Notes: generated by a model from the sequence alone, not told the origin. DNA of 64,000 nt from Stieleria varia (GCF_038443385.1 NZ_CP151726.1:9176001-9240000); one strand, 5' to 3'; counted from the first letter of the stretch, positions 9,447-19,581 are shown. Made by a program: numbers and translations.

Positions 9447-12400
9447 ATGACACTCTCTTTTTTATCTCGGCATTTGCTGTGCTTCGCCTTGCTCGCTGTT
9501 GGGGGGATTGGCTCACTGTCTGTCGCCACCGCTCAAGTCTCCACTGCTGCCGTGGTCCAATCGCTGCCGGCGAAGGTCGCGTCCACTGTGGAGCCAAACA
9601 ATGAGCCCGACGCCAAGGAGGAAAAGCCGAGTTGGAACATCGAATCACCACCCGGGCCGATCCAGAAGCAGACGATCGACTGCAACGAAGGAACCTGGAT
9701 GAGTCTGGACGTCAGTCCGGATGGCAAGCAAGTCGTTTTCGATTTGCTGGGTGATCTGTACTTGATGCCGATCGAGGGCGCTGACGGAACAGAAGCCACG
9801 GGGATGCGATTGCCCCAACGCCTGACCTCGGGCATCGCCTGGGACATGCAACCCAGGTTCAGTCCCGATGGCAAGCACATCGCGTTGACCAGTGACCGGG
9901 AGGGAAAGAGCAAGAAGGCGGGAGATAACATTTGGATCTTGCGACTGAGCGATCAACAGTTGACGCAGATCAGCAACGAGACGTATCGCTTGTTGTCCGG
10001 TCCCAACTGGTCGCCGGACGGGCAGTACATCGTCGCCCGCAAACACTTTTCGTCACGTCGCTCGCTTGGTGCTGGCGAAGTGTGGGCGTTTCATCGAGAT
10101 GCATTGGCGATGGATGCGATGGCGGGCGTTCAGTTGACCAAGCGTCCCAACGATCAGAAGGACGTGAACGAACCGGTTTACTCACCCGATGGCAAGTACG
10201 TCTACTACAGCCAAGACACGACGCCGGGCGACACGTTTGAGTACGACAAGGATTCCCATCAAGGTATCTACAGCATCAAGCGAATTGATCTGGAACGTGG
10301 CGAAACGGAAACGTTGATCTCTGGGCCAGGTGGCGCGTGCCGTCCGACACCGTCGCACGATGGCAAACGTTTGGCGTTTGTCCGACGCGTGGGTGCCAAG
10401 ACAGGACTGCATGTTTTTGACTTGGAGTCCGGCGCGATTCGGTTGATCGATGACGGTCTGGAACGCGACATGCAGGAAGCCTGGGCCATTCACGGCGTTT
10501 ACAGCGCGATGGCTTGGACGCCGGATGACAAGGCAATCGTGGCTTGGGCGGGCGGCAAGATTTGGCGGATCGATGTTGCCGATGGCAAACGCACCCAGAT
10601 TCCTTTTCGCATCAGTGGTACTCGCGAGATTCGTCAGAGCGTGCGGTTTCCGGTGGAGGTCGCGCCGGACAAGTTCGACGTCAAGATGCTGCGTGACGTT
10701 CAGGTTTCACCGTCGGGTGACCGCGTCGTCTATCAGGCGTTGGGGTACCTGTACGTCAAGGAATTGCCAGACGGAACTCCGAAGCGTTTGACCACGCAAA
10801 CGGAGCATTTTGAATTCCAGCCGAGTTTTTCAAGAGACGGACGATACGTCGTCTACTCGACGTGGAGTGACTCACAGTTGGGCAGCATCCGCGTCGCATC
10901 GGCGGATCGCGAAGCGGCCGAAAGTTGGATCGTGACGGATCAGCCGGGACACTACGGCAATCCCGTGTTTTCACCTGACGGAAAGAGCGTCGTCTACCTG
11001 AAGCGTGGCGGCGGGTACCTGCTATCACCGCTATGGTCGCGCGAGACCGGTGTTTATGTGACAAAAGTTCGGGACGGTGAACCGATACGGATCTCTCGCA
11101 GTGGATCCGATCCTCAATTCGGCAATTCCAACGATCGCGTTTTTCTGACTCGGCGTGAGGGTGGCGATGAGTCCGACAACGTCAAGTTGATTTCAGTGGA
11201 CCTGTCCGGCAACGATGAACGCGAGCATTACAGCAGCGATTGGGCGACCCAGTTCTGTGTTTCGCCGGACCGCAAATGGATCGCGTTTGTGGAGCGATTT
11301 CACGTGTTGGTCGCGCCGATGATCGATGTCGGATTGCCGATTCACGTCGGACCTGATGCAAAGGGATTGCCGGTGGTTCGAGTCAGTGAGCAAGCGGGGG
11401 ACTTTGTACATTTTTCCGGTGACTCTCGTTCGCTTCATTGGAGCCTGGGGCCGAACTTGTTCACCGCCGAGATCGCTGAAGCGATGACGCCCAAGGATTC
11501 AGGCAGCGGGGATGATGCCGAGAAAGGGAAAGAGAAGACACCGCCTCGAGAGATTGCGATCGGGTTTCAGCATCCACATGCCAAACCCACTGGCGTCAAA
11601 GCACTGGTGGGTGGCCGCGTCGTCACGATGGGGAAGCAAGAGGTGATCGAGGACGGTGTGATCCTCATCGATGGCAATCGTATCATTGCTGTCGGAAAAC
11701 GTGGTTCGGTCAACATCCCCGCCGATGCGAAACAGATCGATGTGTCGGGACGCGTGATTCTGCCCGGGTTTGTTGACACACATGCGCACGGACCGATGGC
11801 GACCGGTGGGATCACACCTCAGCACAATTGGATCGACTATGCTCGCCTTGCGTTTGGTGTGACCACGATCCACGACCCTAGCAACGACACGCACAGCATC
11901 TTTGCCGCCAGTGAGATGACCAAGGCCGGGCTGATCACCGCACCGAGGACATTTTCGACAGGCAAGATTTTGTACGGGGCAACGGGCTCCTACAAAGCAG
12001 AGATCGATAGCCTGGAGGATGCGGAATTTCACTTGGCGCGAATGAAGGCTGTCGGGGCGTTTTCCGTCAAGAGTTACAACCAACCACGACGCGATCAACG
12101 TCAGCAAGTCATCGCGGCAGCCCGCAAGCTGAACATGATGGTCGTGCCCGAAGGCGGCTCGACCTTCATGCACAACATGACGATGATCGTTGACGGTCAC
12201 ACGGGAATCGAGCACACGTTGCCGGTTCAAAAGGTTTATGACGATGTGATGGACCTGTGGCGCAGCACCAAAGTCGGATACACGCCGACGTTGAATGTGG
12301 CGTACGGTGGTTTGGGGGGGGAGAACTACTGGTATGAAATCGATGACCTGTGGTTGCACACGCGATTGCAGACCTTCATTCCGCCGCACGTGTTGAACCC

Positions 12401-12911
12401 ACGTTCCATTCGTCGCAGCAAAGCACCACGCGAGGATTACAACCACATCAAGGTCGCGGGGATTGCCAGGCAGGTTGTCGAGAACGGCGGATCGGTCCAA
12501 GCCGGCGGACACGGACAACTCGCTGGTCTGGGGACGCACTGGGAGATGTGGAGTTTTTGTCAAGGCGGCATGTCTCAAATGCAATCCTTGCGATGTGGAA
12601 CGCTGCACGGGGCACAGTACCTCGGGTTGGACAAAGATCTCGGCTCGATCGAAGTCGGCAAGCTGGCGGACATCTTGATCTACGCGGAGGATGCGGACCC
12701 GACCAAGAAGATCCGGGACAGCGAACGGATTCAATTCGTGGTGGCCAATGGCGAGATTTATGAAGCCGATCGGATGAACCGCTTTGGCAGCCCGGCTCCG
12801 CGCCCGCCCTTCTTCTGGGAAAACGGGTCGGTGGGTATCGCAGGTTCGATCAACTTGGATGAATCCGTCGGCTGCAGTTGCCACCGAGGGCGCCAATGTT
12901 TGGCCAATTGA
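9447..12911 (+). CDS. Amidohydrolase with N-terminal TolB-like beta-propeller
   Basis: This secreted protein is 1154 residues long. A signal peptide (1-~30, ending VATAQ) precedes a large propeller of WD40-like/PD40 repeats (repeated SPDGKxVxF/Y motifs such as VSPDGKQVVF, FSPDGKHIAL, YSPDGKYVYY, FSPDGKSVVY) to ~680. The C-terminal third is a metal-dependent amidohydrolase: VDTHAHG with His779/His781 as first metal ligands, VTTIHDPS, the HTGIEHT segment, and GGHGQLAGLGTHWEMW. The domain order is that of bacterial 'amidohydrolase family/WD40-like' proteins annotated as imidazolonepropionase-like; substrate unknown. The Cys-rich tail SVGCSCHRGRQC is unusual and may be read-through past the normal family end. 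Confidence 0.88.
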   Translation: MTLSFLSRHLLCFALLAVGGIGSLSVATAQVSTAAVVQSLPAKVASTVEPNNEPDAKEEKPSWNIESPPGPIQKQTIDCNEGTWMSLDVSPDGKQVVFDLLGDLYLMPIEGADGTEATGMRLPQRLTSGIAWDMQPRFSPDGKHIALTSDREGKSKKAGDNIWILRLSDQQLTQISNETYRLLSGPNWSPDGQYIVARKHFSSRRSLGAGEVWAFHRDALAMDAMAGVQLTKRPNDQKDVNEPVYSPDGKYVYYSQDTTPGDTFEYDKDSHQGIYSIKRIDLERGETETLISGPGGACRPTPSHDGKRLAFVRRVGAKTGLHVFDLESGAIRLIDDGLERDMQEAWAIHGVYSAMAWTPDDKAIVAWAGGKIWRIDVADGKRTQIPFRISGTREIRQSVRFPVEVAPDKFDVKMLRDVQVSPSGDRVVYQALGYLYVKELPDGTPKRLTTQTEHFEFQPSFSRDGRYVVYSTWSDSQLGSIRVASADREAAESWIVTDQPGHYGNPVFSPDGKSVVYLKRGGGYLLSPLWSRETGVYVTKVRDGEPIRISRSGSDPQFGNSNDRVFLTRREGGDESDNVKLISVDLSGNDEREHYSSDWATQFCVSPDRKWIAFVERFHVLVAPMIDVGLPIHVGPDAKGLPVVRVSEQAGDFVHFSGDSRSLHWSLGPNLFTAEIAEAMTPKDSGSGDDAEKGKEKTPPREIAIGFQHPHAKPTGVKALVGGRVVTMGKQEVIEDGVILIDGNRIIAVGKRGSVNIPADAKQIDVSGRVILPGFVDTHAHGPMATGGITPQHNWIDYARLAFGVTTIHDPSNDTHSIFAASEMTKAGLITAPRTFSTGKILYGATGSYKAEIDSLEDAEFHLARMKAVGAFSVKSYNQPRRDQRQQVIAAARKLNMMVVPEGGSTFMHNMTMIVDGHTGIEHTLPVQKVYDDVMDLWRSTKVGYTPTLNVAYGGLGGENYWYEIDDLWLHTRLQTFIPPHVLNPRSIRRSKAPREDYNHIKVAGIARQVVENGGSVQAGGHGQLAGLGTHWEMWSFCQGGMSQMQSLRCGTLHGAQYLGLDKDLGSIEVGKLADILIYAEDADPTKKIRDSERIQFVVANGEIYEADRMNRFGSPAPRPPFFWENGSVGIAGSINLDESVGCSCHRGRQCLAN

Positions 12912-13001
12912 GTCGAAACAAAACAGTTCCCCTCCCTGGGGCAATTCGGTTAATCTAGTGACATGTGAAACGAAACGAAATGTGGCTTACAAGAATCGCA
13001 G

Positions 13002-13052
13002 CCCGACGCGTCAGCGAGGGATTACAGCAAAATCCCTCGCTGACGCGTCGGG
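13002..13052. repeat. Perfect 22-bp inverted repeat
   Basis: The left arm 13002-13023 begins CCCGACGCGTCAGCGAGGG and is exactly the reverse complement of 13031-13052, with a 7-base loop (13024-13030). No T-run follows, so it could form a strong RNA hairpin or DNA cruciform but does not look like a simple intrinsic terminator. From memory, words of this kind are common between planctomycete genes; that is not tested here. Confidence 0.9.
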
Positions 13053-13121
13053 TTATGAAACAGGTTCCGTTCGTTCCCGCAGCACTCATGACGAATGACG
13101 TGTCCCTAAACCAGCCGTAAT

Positions 13122-13139
13122 GGGATTCGCCAGAATCCC
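13122..13139. repeat. Short palindrome, family GGGATTC-TGGC-GAATCCC
   Basis: The sequence reads GGGATTCGCCAGAATCCC: two 7-base arms around GCCA. Its reverse complement has a TGGC core and matches the elements at 19736-19753 and 46033-46051, so this is a dispersed short palindrome family. Confidence 0.7.
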
Positions 13140-13237
13140 CCCCACGATCCACTGCCGCGGAAAACCACTCGCGTTCATCCTTCACCATTCCCATTTCCCC
13201 ACCCCTTGCTTCCAATCCACTCAGGTTTTTTTTCACC

Positions 13238-15205
13238 ATGATACGACGTGTCAAACGTGTTTTCGTGACCGCGACCGGATGCGGTACTGCATTGTTCGCC
13301 TCCTTGCTGCTGTCGTTCTCGGGCAACGGAGACGCCTGGGCAGACGCTCCCGTCAATCAACTCAATGAAGCCGAGCGACGCGGGGGCTGGGAACTATTGT
13401 TCGACGGCCAATCGATGGATCAATGGCGAAACTATCAAAAGGATGGTTTGTCCGATGGTTGGAAAGTCACCGACGGCCAGATGATTCGCGCAGAGAAGGA
13501 CGCGGGCGATATCGTCACCAAGGACAAGTACGAACAATTCGAACTGTTGTTGGAATACAAGATCAGCGAAGGCGGCAACAGCGGCGTGATTTTTCGAGTC
13601 ACCGAAGATAACCCGCGTCCTTGGCACAGTGGTCCAGAGATTCAAATCCAAGACAACGTCGATGGGCACGATCCGCAAAAGGCTGGCTGGTTGTATCAGC
13701 TCTACAAACCGTTGACGCCATCGTGGGCGCAAGAGCGCGGTCCGATCGATGCGACTCGCCCTGCCGGCCAGTGGAACCAGCTCTACGTTCGCATTACGAA
13801 TGACCAGAGCGAAGTCTGCATGAACGGTGTTCGCTACTACACCTTCAAAATCGGCGACAAGAACTGGAACGAGAAAGTTGCCGAGAGCAAGTTCTCGAAG
13901 TTTGAGGGTTTTGGCAAAGCCGCCTCAGGTCATATCTGCTTACAAGACCACGGCAACGAAGTCGCATTTCGCAATGTCAAGGTCCGTCGACTTGCCGAAG
14001 ACGGGTCGGTGAAGCAACCGATCGACGGCAATTTGAATCTCAGCGGCGAGCTTGCGTTTCCAAAACTGAAGTGGGGCGATCCGAAAACGGATTCAGGCAA
14101 CTGGGAGCCCGTTGATCCGTCCGGCAAGATTCGTCCGTTGCGTCTGATGGAACTGACGTACGCCAACGGAGACAGCAATCGGTTGTACGCTGCCAGCCAG
14201 TACGGAGCGATTTGGAGTTTCGAGAACAATCGCGACACCGTCGAGGCTCCGATGTTTTTGGACTTGCGCGATCAGGTCTATGACTGGAAGAACCGGGGCG
14301 CCAACGAACAAGGCTTGCTCGGTTTGGCCATGCACCCGTCGTTCAAAGACAACGGCAAGTTCTATGTGTACTACACGCACAAAGACGGTCAGCGCTCGAT
14401 CGTTTCGCAGTTCAAGGTTTCCGCTGACAATCCTCTCGCAGCCGATCCGGCATCCGAGCTTGTGTTGATGGATATTCCACAACCGTATGCCAATCACAAC
14501 GGTGGCAGCATCGAGTTTGGCCCCGACGGATTTCTGTACATCGCTTTGGGTGATGGCGGTGACCGCAATGACCCCAAAGCAGCCGGGCAAGATCTGTCGG
14601 CATTGCTGGGATCGATCTTGCGGATCGATGTCGATCATCCTGCCGATGGAAAGCCCTACGGTATCCCGTCGGACAACCCCTTCGTCAAGAATCCCGATGC
14701 ATGCCCGGAAATCTACGCCATGGGCGTGCGTAACCCGTGGCGAATCGCGTTTGACAAAAAGACCGGTGATCTCTGGATGGGAGATGTCGGTCAAGAGTTG
14801 TGGGAAGAAGTCAACATCATCACCAAGGGTGGCAACTATGGATGGAGCAATCGCGAAGGACTCTACGGTTTTGGCAATCGCGAAGACGTCGCCGGCGTTC
14901 CTGATCCGATCGATCCGATTTGGCAATACGATCACCGAGTCGGCAAGTCGATCACCGGCGGACGCGTTTATCACAGTGATCGTGTCCCTGAGCTGACCGG
15001 CAAATATGTCTACGCCGACTATGTCACGGGCATGATCTGGGCGTTGACCTATGATCGTGAGACGGGCAAGGTTGTGCGTAACGAACAAGTCGTTCCCGAC
15101 AGCATCGCGGTCTTGGCGTTTGGCGAAGATCAGAACGGCGAAGTCTATTACTTGACCGACAGTTCGCGTGGCGAGTGCATCTATCGGTTCAAAGCGAAAG
15201 ACTGA
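13238..15205 (+). CDS. Secreted DUF1080 protein fused to PQQ-type sugar dehydrogenase (GSDH) domain
   Basis: This 655-residue protein starts with a signal peptide (IRRVKRVF then hydrophobic, ending GDAWA). Residues ~45-255 form a DUF1080 domain (WELLFDGQSMDQWRNYQK, SGVIFRVTEDN, WHSGPEIQIQDN, WNQLYVRI). Residues ~285-655 are a glucose/sorbosone dehydrogenase propeller (GLLGLAMHPSF, FYVYYTH, NHNGGSIEFGPDGFLYIALGDGGD, LLGSILRIDV, GVRNPWRIAFD, GDVGQELWEEVNI, YVYADYVTGMIWAL). This family uses PQQ to oxidise sugars. No haem motif (CxxCH) is present, so the electron acceptor must be separate, possibly the cytochrome domain in the next gene. The stop at 15203-15205 is five bases before the next start. 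Confidence 0.9.
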   Translation: MIRRVKRVFVTATGCGTALFASLLLSFSGNGDAWADAPVNQLNEAERRGGWELLFDGQSMDQWRNYQKDGLSDGWKVTDGQMIRAEKDAGDIVTKDKYEQFELLLEYKISEGGNSGVIFRVTEDNPRPWHSGPEIQIQDNVDGHDPQKAGWLYQLYKPLTPSWAQERGPIDATRPAGQWNQLYVRITNDQSEVCMNGVRYYTFKIGDKNWNEKVAESKFSKFEGFGKAASGHICLQDHGNEVAFRNVKVRRLAEDGSVKQPIDGNLNLSGELAFPKLKWGDPKTDSGNWEPVDPSGKIRPLRLMELTYANGDSNRLYAASQYGAIWSFENNRDTVEAPMFLDLRDQVYDWKNRGANEQGLLGLAMHPSFKDNGKFYVYYTHKDGQRSIVSQFKVSADNPLAADPASELVLMDIPQPYANHNGGSIEFGPDGFLYIALGDGGDRNDPKAAGQDLSALLGSILRIDVDHPADGKPYGIPSDNPFVKNPDACPEIYAMGVRNPWRIAFDKKTGDLWMGDVGQELWEEVNIITKGGNYGWSNREGLYGFGNREDVAGVPDPIDPIWQYDHRVGKSITGGRVYHSDRVPELTGKYVYADYVTGMIWALTYDRETGKVVRNEQVVPDSIAVLAFGEDQNGEVYYLTDSSRGECIYRFKAKD

Positions 15206-15210
15206 TCAGC

Positions 15211-18147
15211 ATGTCGGACAGTTCGAGCCAATGGAACGTGCCTGCGAAAGTCACACCGGCTTTTGCATACAGCGGTGGGGGACGCAAGCGGAGTGCGTCT
15301 CTGCAACGGCACCGCCATGGCTGGATGTTCGGTTTGCGTGTCCTGTTCTGCCTCTGTGTGCTGGTGGTGGTCGGCTTATGTAGCCCGAGTGTGTCACTCG
15401 CGCAAACAGACGATGCGTCGGCTGAATCGGTGGTCTCAGTCGGTGAGAAACTTTTTGCGTTGCAGGTCCTGCCGATCTTTCAGGACAAGTGTTTTGGTTG
15501 TCACAGTCCCGACGCCGACGAGCTGCAGGGCGGCTTTGATCTTAGCCACCGCTCAGCGATGTTGGAGGGCGGTGACGCCTACGGTGATACCGTGATCGTA
15601 CCGGGCAGCATCGACGAGAGCGTGATCTTGGCGATGGTGGATCGCAGCGAAGACGGCTTTGAGATGCCGCCCAAGGAATCCGACAAGCTGACGCAAGAAC
15701 AGGTGTGGGCGATTCGTGACTGGATTGCCGCCGATGCACCTTGGCCGGATGATCAACGGGTCACTGAAATTTACGATGCATTCGCTGAGGGCATGACCGT
15801 CCAGACCAGTGGAGGACTCAGCGATCAGTGGACCAATCGCAAGTACGATCCAGAGGACTTGTGGGCGTTTCAACCCATTCGTCGTGATTTTGACGAGTGG
15901 GTCACCGCAGAGAGAGGCAATCCTATCGACCAAATCGTCAATCGACGACTTGGGCAACTCGGTATTTCGCCGGCACCCTTGGCGGACAGACAGACCCTGA
16001 TTCGACGTGTTTGTTATGACCTGACCGGTTTGCCGCCATCGTCGACTCAGATGAGCGTCTATCTTTCTGACCAGCGTGATGACGCCACGGCCTTTGCCGC
16101 GTTGGTGGATCGATTATTGGAGAGCCCGCACTACGGGGAGCAGTGGGCGCGGCACTGGCTGGACGTGGCTCGCTACGCCGACAGCTCAGGGTTTGCCAAC
16201 GACTGGGAACGCCCCAACGCGTGGCGTTATCGCGACTACGTCATTCGTTCTTTCAATGACGACAAACCGTTCGATCAATTCACCATCGAGCAGATCGCGG
16301 GCGACGAGTTGGCCGCAGCCTCCAAGAAACCACTGACCGATCCTGTCAACGTGGATCGCTTGATCGGGACCGGTTTCCTGCGGATGGGACCGTGGGAACA
16401 TACCGGGATGAGTGTGGCAAAGATCACTCGGCAACAGTTCTTGGACGACGTAACCGATTCGGTCGGTCAAGTCTTTCTGGCGCAACCGCTGCAGTGTTGT
16501 CGATGTCATGATCACAAGTTCGATCCGATTCCCACTCGAGACTACTACTCCATTCAAGCCGTTTTCGGGACGACGCAGTTTGTCGAAGTGGAGACTCCCT
16601 GGTTGCCCAGCGAAAACCTGACTGGGATGGATCGTGATCGACAGTATCACGAACAGCGCCATCAGGCGAACGCTGAATTACTGAAAGGGATTGAGAATGA
16701 GATCGCGCAAGCCGAGGCAAGATGGTTTTCCGAGCGAGACTTGCCCTACCGATCGATACGTGAGGCCAAGAAAGCCGGATTGGACGAAGATCAGTTGCCG
16801 CCCGGTCCCCTCAATACTCCGGAACAGTTTGGAATCGAGCGTATCGGACGCAAGTGGCAAGCGAGGTTTTCTTGGGAGTTTGATCGCTACGAGCCCTTTG
16901 CGTTGAGCGTGTACAACGGCAAAACGCCGCCGGCGACCACGCAAACCTCTCGCTTCAAGATGCCACCGGACCCGATGGGCCGTGGCGAGTTGGAACAAAC
17001 CGCGATTCTGGCCGGCGGCGATCCCTTCGCTCCTGATCAACCGGTCAGCCCCGGCGTGCTATCGGCGGTTCCGCAAGCGAAGAAGTACAAGCTGCCGACT
17101 CAGCCAACGGGGCGGCGTTTGGCGTTTGCACGTTGGCTGATCGATCCCGATCATTCGTTGACATCTCGGGTGATCGTCAATCGCGTCTGGGCCAGCCACT
17201 TTGGTCGCGGCATCGCGGGCAACCCGAACAACTTTGGCGCGACCGGCAAGAAGCCGACTCATCCGGAGTTGCTGGACCACTTGGCATCATCCTTCGTCAG
17301 TGAAGGGTGGTCGCTCAAGAAGCTACATCGATTGATCCTGAACTCCGACGCATACAAACGTTCGACGCAGCATCCTGACATGCGAATGCTCGGGGAAAAG
17401 GATCCAAACAACGAGTCGTACGCAGTCTTTTTGCCGCGACGTTTGACGGCGGAGGAAATCCGTGACGCCATGTTGATGGTTTCCGGTGAACTCAATCCGA
17501 CGCTCGGCGGGATCCCCGTTCGTCCGGACATGAATCTGGAGGCCGCGTTGCAGCCACGAATGATCATGGGAACCTTTGCCCCGAGTTACGTGCCCAGCCC
17601 TGAACCGGCGGACCGAAACCGACGTTCGATCTACATCCATCGACTTCGCGGACATCGCCTGCCTTTTTTTGAGACATTCAATCAACCCGGAAGCGAGAAG
17701 TCGTGCGAACTGCGTGATCAGTCCAACATCACGCCGCAAGTGTTCACGCTGCTCAACGGCCAGGAGACCAGTGACCGAGCGCTCGCGACCGCCCACGCGG
17801 TGATGGAGGAAACAGATACGGACGAGGAAGCCATCGCGTCGGTGTTTCAACGCATTTTGGGTCGCGCGCCGTCGGAGACCGAACGCAAGGCGTCGTTGGA
17901 TCACTGGAGGGCGATGACCGATGTGCAATCAGGTATCACGCCTCAGCCGATGCGTTATCCAACAGAAGTCGTGCGTGAGGCGATCGATGAAAACACAGGC
18001 AAGCCGTTTGAGTTCAAGGAAACGCTGTTCGCCTACCGTGACTACAAGCCCGATCTGCAACCTCATCAGGTCGACGCCAAGACACGCGGTTTGGCGGACG
18101 TCTGCTTGGCGCTGCTCAACAGCAACGAATTCGTTTACGTTTATTGA
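15211..18147 (+). CDS. Planctomycete cytochrome c / DUF1549 / DUF1553 protein
   Basis: The protein is 978 residues from the ATG at 15211, which sits five bases after the upstream stop; a longer frame from 15175 would overlap it. A hydrophobic export segment lies at ~40-65. A PSCyt1 haem domain follows, with CFGCH starting at residue 94. Then DUF1549 (RVCYDLTGLPPSS, YGEQWARHWLDVARYADSSG, QFTIEQIAGDEL, CRCHDHKFDPI) and DUF1553 (GRRLAFARWLIDP, SRVIVNRVWASHFGRGI, PTHPELLDHLASSFV, SDAYKRST, RRLTAEEIRDAML, ending LALLNSNEFVYVY). It is almost always paired with a DUF1501 protein, as here. Proposed roles involve envelope redox chemistry on polysaccharides; the biochemical function is unproven. Confidence 0.93.
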   Translation: MSDSSSQWNVPAKVTPAFAYSGGGRKRSASLQRHRHGWMFGLRVLFCLCVLVVVGLCSPSVSLAQTDDASAESVVSVGEKLFALQVLPIFQDKCFGCHSPDADELQGGFDLSHRSAMLEGGDAYGDTVIVPGSIDESVILAMVDRSEDGFEMPPKESDKLTQEQVWAIRDWIAADAPWPDDQRVTEIYDAFAEGMTVQTSGGLSDQWTNRKYDPEDLWAFQPIRRDFDEWVTAERGNPIDQIVNRRLGQLGISPAPLADRQTLIRRVCYDLTGLPPSSTQMSVYLSDQRDDATAFAALVDRLLESPHYGEQWARHWLDVARYADSSGFANDWERPNAWRYRDYVIRSFNDDKPFDQFTIEQIAGDELAAASKKPLTDPVNVDRLIGTGFLRMGPWEHTGMSVAKITRQQFLDDVTDSVGQVFLAQPLQCCRCHDHKFDPIPTRDYYSIQAVFGTTQFVEVETPWLPSENLTGMDRDRQYHEQRHQANAELLKGIENEIAQAEARWFSERDLPYRSIREAKKAGLDEDQLPPGPLNTPEQFGIERIGRKWQARFSWEFDRYEPFALSVYNGKTPPATTQTSRFKMPPDPMGRGELEQTAILAGGDPFAPDQPVSPGVLSAVPQAKKYKLPTQPTGRRLAFARWLIDPDHSLTSRVIVNRVWASHFGRGIAGNPNNFGATGKKPTHPELLDHLASSFVSEGWSLKKLHRLILNSDAYKRSTQHPDMRMLGEKDPNNESYAVFLPRRLTAEEIRDAMLMVSGELNPTLGGIPVRPDMNLEAALQPRMIMGTFAPSYVPSPEPADRNRRSIYIHRLRGHRLPFFETFNQPGSEKSCELRDQSNITPQVFTLLNGQETSDRALATAHAVMEETDTDEEAIASVFQRILGRAPSETERKASLDHWRAMTDVQSGITPQPMRYPTEVVREAIDENTGKPFEFKETLFAYRDYKPDLQPHQVDAKTRGLADVCLALLNSNEFVYVY

Positions 18148-18156
18148 GAGAAAAGC

Positions 18157-19581
18157 ATGTTGAACCCAACAAGACGCTCGTTTCTCTACGGCTTGACTTC
18201 GTCGATCGGCAGCGTTGCCTTCTCAGCGATGCTGGCCGAGTCGATGGGCTCTCGGGCGTTGGCTGCAGAGACACAGAATTCACAGGGGACACAGACGCCT
18301 GGACCGCATTTCCCAAACGCAAAGGCCAAGCACTGCATTTTTTTGTACATGGAGGGTGGTCCGTCTCACATCGACACGTTTGACCCCAAGCCGAAGTTGA
18401 GCGAGTTGCATTTGCAGGAGTTTCAGCGAAGCGGCAACGAGCAGTCGGCGATGAGTAGTGGCAAACGTTACTACGTTCAGAGTCCCTTCGGATTTCGCAA
18501 AGCCGGCGAGAGTGGCGCGGACATGTGTGATCGTTGGGAGCATCTGCCCAAGGTTGCCGACGAGCTTTGTTTTTATCGTGGCTGCCAAGTCGAATCGGTC
18601 AACCATCCGACGGCGAACTATCACGTCAACACGGGCAATCGCTTCGGCGGCGATCCGTCGATCGGAGCTTGGGTGAGCTACGGCTTGGGTTCGGAGAACA
18701 AGGATCTGCCTGGTTTCATCGTGCTGCCCGAACTGGCGTATCCACAAGGCGGCGCAGCGAACTGGTCCAACGGTTTTCTGCCAACCGCTTTGCAGGGCAC
18801 CCCGCTTCGGAGCAAGGGCTCGCCGATCCTGGACATCGCGCCGCCTGAGGGCGTCACACGACAGCACCAACGGATGAACTTGGACTACTTGCAACGGATG
18901 AATCAACTGCACGCGGAGCGTCATCCCGAACACGAGGACTTGGCCGCCCGGATGGCCAACTATGAACTCGCTTTCCGAATGCAAATGGAAGTTCCCGAGA
19001 CGCTCAGCATCGAGGATGAGTCCCAAGCCACGTTGGATGCCTACGGTGTCGGTGTGAAACCGACGGACAACTTTGCACGTCGGTGTTTGTTGGCCCGCAA
19101 GTTAGTCGAAAAAGGCGTGCGGTTTGTGCAGGTCTACGCGAGCACGTGGGACTCCCACGACTACATTGAGAAAGCGCACGGGGCGCTGATCCCCAGTGTC
19201 GACCGTCCGATCGCCGCATTGATCGCGGACTTGCGTCAGCGCGGACTGTTGGACGAGACATTGATCGTTTGGATGGGGGAGTTTGGACGTACGCCGGACA
19301 ACGGAATTCGTGGTGGCGGCAAAGCGTACGGGCGAGACCACAACCCCGATGCGATGAGCATTTGGCTGGCCGGCGGCGGATGCAAGGCTGGGCACACAAT
19401 TGGTGCGACGGACGAAATAGGAGCCACCGCGGTGGAGAACCAGCGTCATGTCCGTGATTTTCACATCACGCTGTTGAAGCTATTGGGTTTGGATGACAAC
19501 AAACTCACGTACTATCACGCGGGCCGATTCAAGCAACTGAGCCAGTTCGGCGGCAAACCGATCGATGAATTGATCGCGTGA
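18157..19581 (+). CDS. DUF1501 (sulfatase-fold) protein with Tat signal
   Basis: The 474-residue protein begins with a twin-arginine signal (TRRSFLYG, then hydrophobic to ~35 and ALA), so it is exported folded. The body is DUF1501: FLYMEGGPSHIDTFDPKP, NHPTANYHVNTGNRF, IGAWVSYGLGSENKDLPGFIVL, VQVYASTWDSHDYIEKAH, TLIVWMGEFGRTP and GRDHNPDAMSIWLAGGG. The fold is related to alkaline phosphatase/sulfatase, with Asp/His metal ligands in the HIDTFD, GEFGRTP and RDH segments. It starts nine bases after the DUF1549/DUF1553 gene, the standard pairing in planctomycetes. Substrate unknown. Confidence 0.93.
   Translation: MLNPTRRSFLYGLTSSIGSVAFSAMLAESMGSRALAAETQNSQGTQTPGPHFPNAKAKHCIFLYMEGGPSHIDTFDPKPKLSELHLQEFQRSGNEQSAMSSGKRYYVQSPFGFRKAGESGADMCDRWEHLPKVADELCFYRGCQVESVNHPTANYHVNTGNRFGGDPSIGAWVSYGLGSENKDLPGFIVLPELAYPQGGAANWSNGFLPTALQGTPLRSKGSPILDIAPPEGVTRQHQRMNLDYLQRMNQLHAERHPEHEDLAARMANYELAFRMQMEVPETLSIEDESQATLDAYGVGVKPTDNFARRCLLARKLVEKGVRFVQVYASTWDSHDYIEKAHGALIPSVDRPIAALIADLRQRGLLDETLIVWMGEFGRTPDNGIRGGGKAYGRDHNPDAMSIWLAGGGCKAGHTIGATDEIGATAVENQRHVRDFHITLLKLLGLDDNKLTYYHAGRFKQLSQFGGKPIDELIA

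Larger units (their letters stand above)
12912..13237. other. Repeat-bearing spacer between amidohydrolase and DUF1080 genes
   Basis: This 326-base gap holds no gene. It contains two separate palindromes, at 13002-13052 and 13122-13139, and the leader of the next gene. Confidence 0.6.

Noticed and set aside
11499..12944. Long minus-strand frame opposite the amidohydrolase gene
   Set aside because: It is the mirror of the strongly supported amidohydrolase domain; long antisense frames are expected at high GC.
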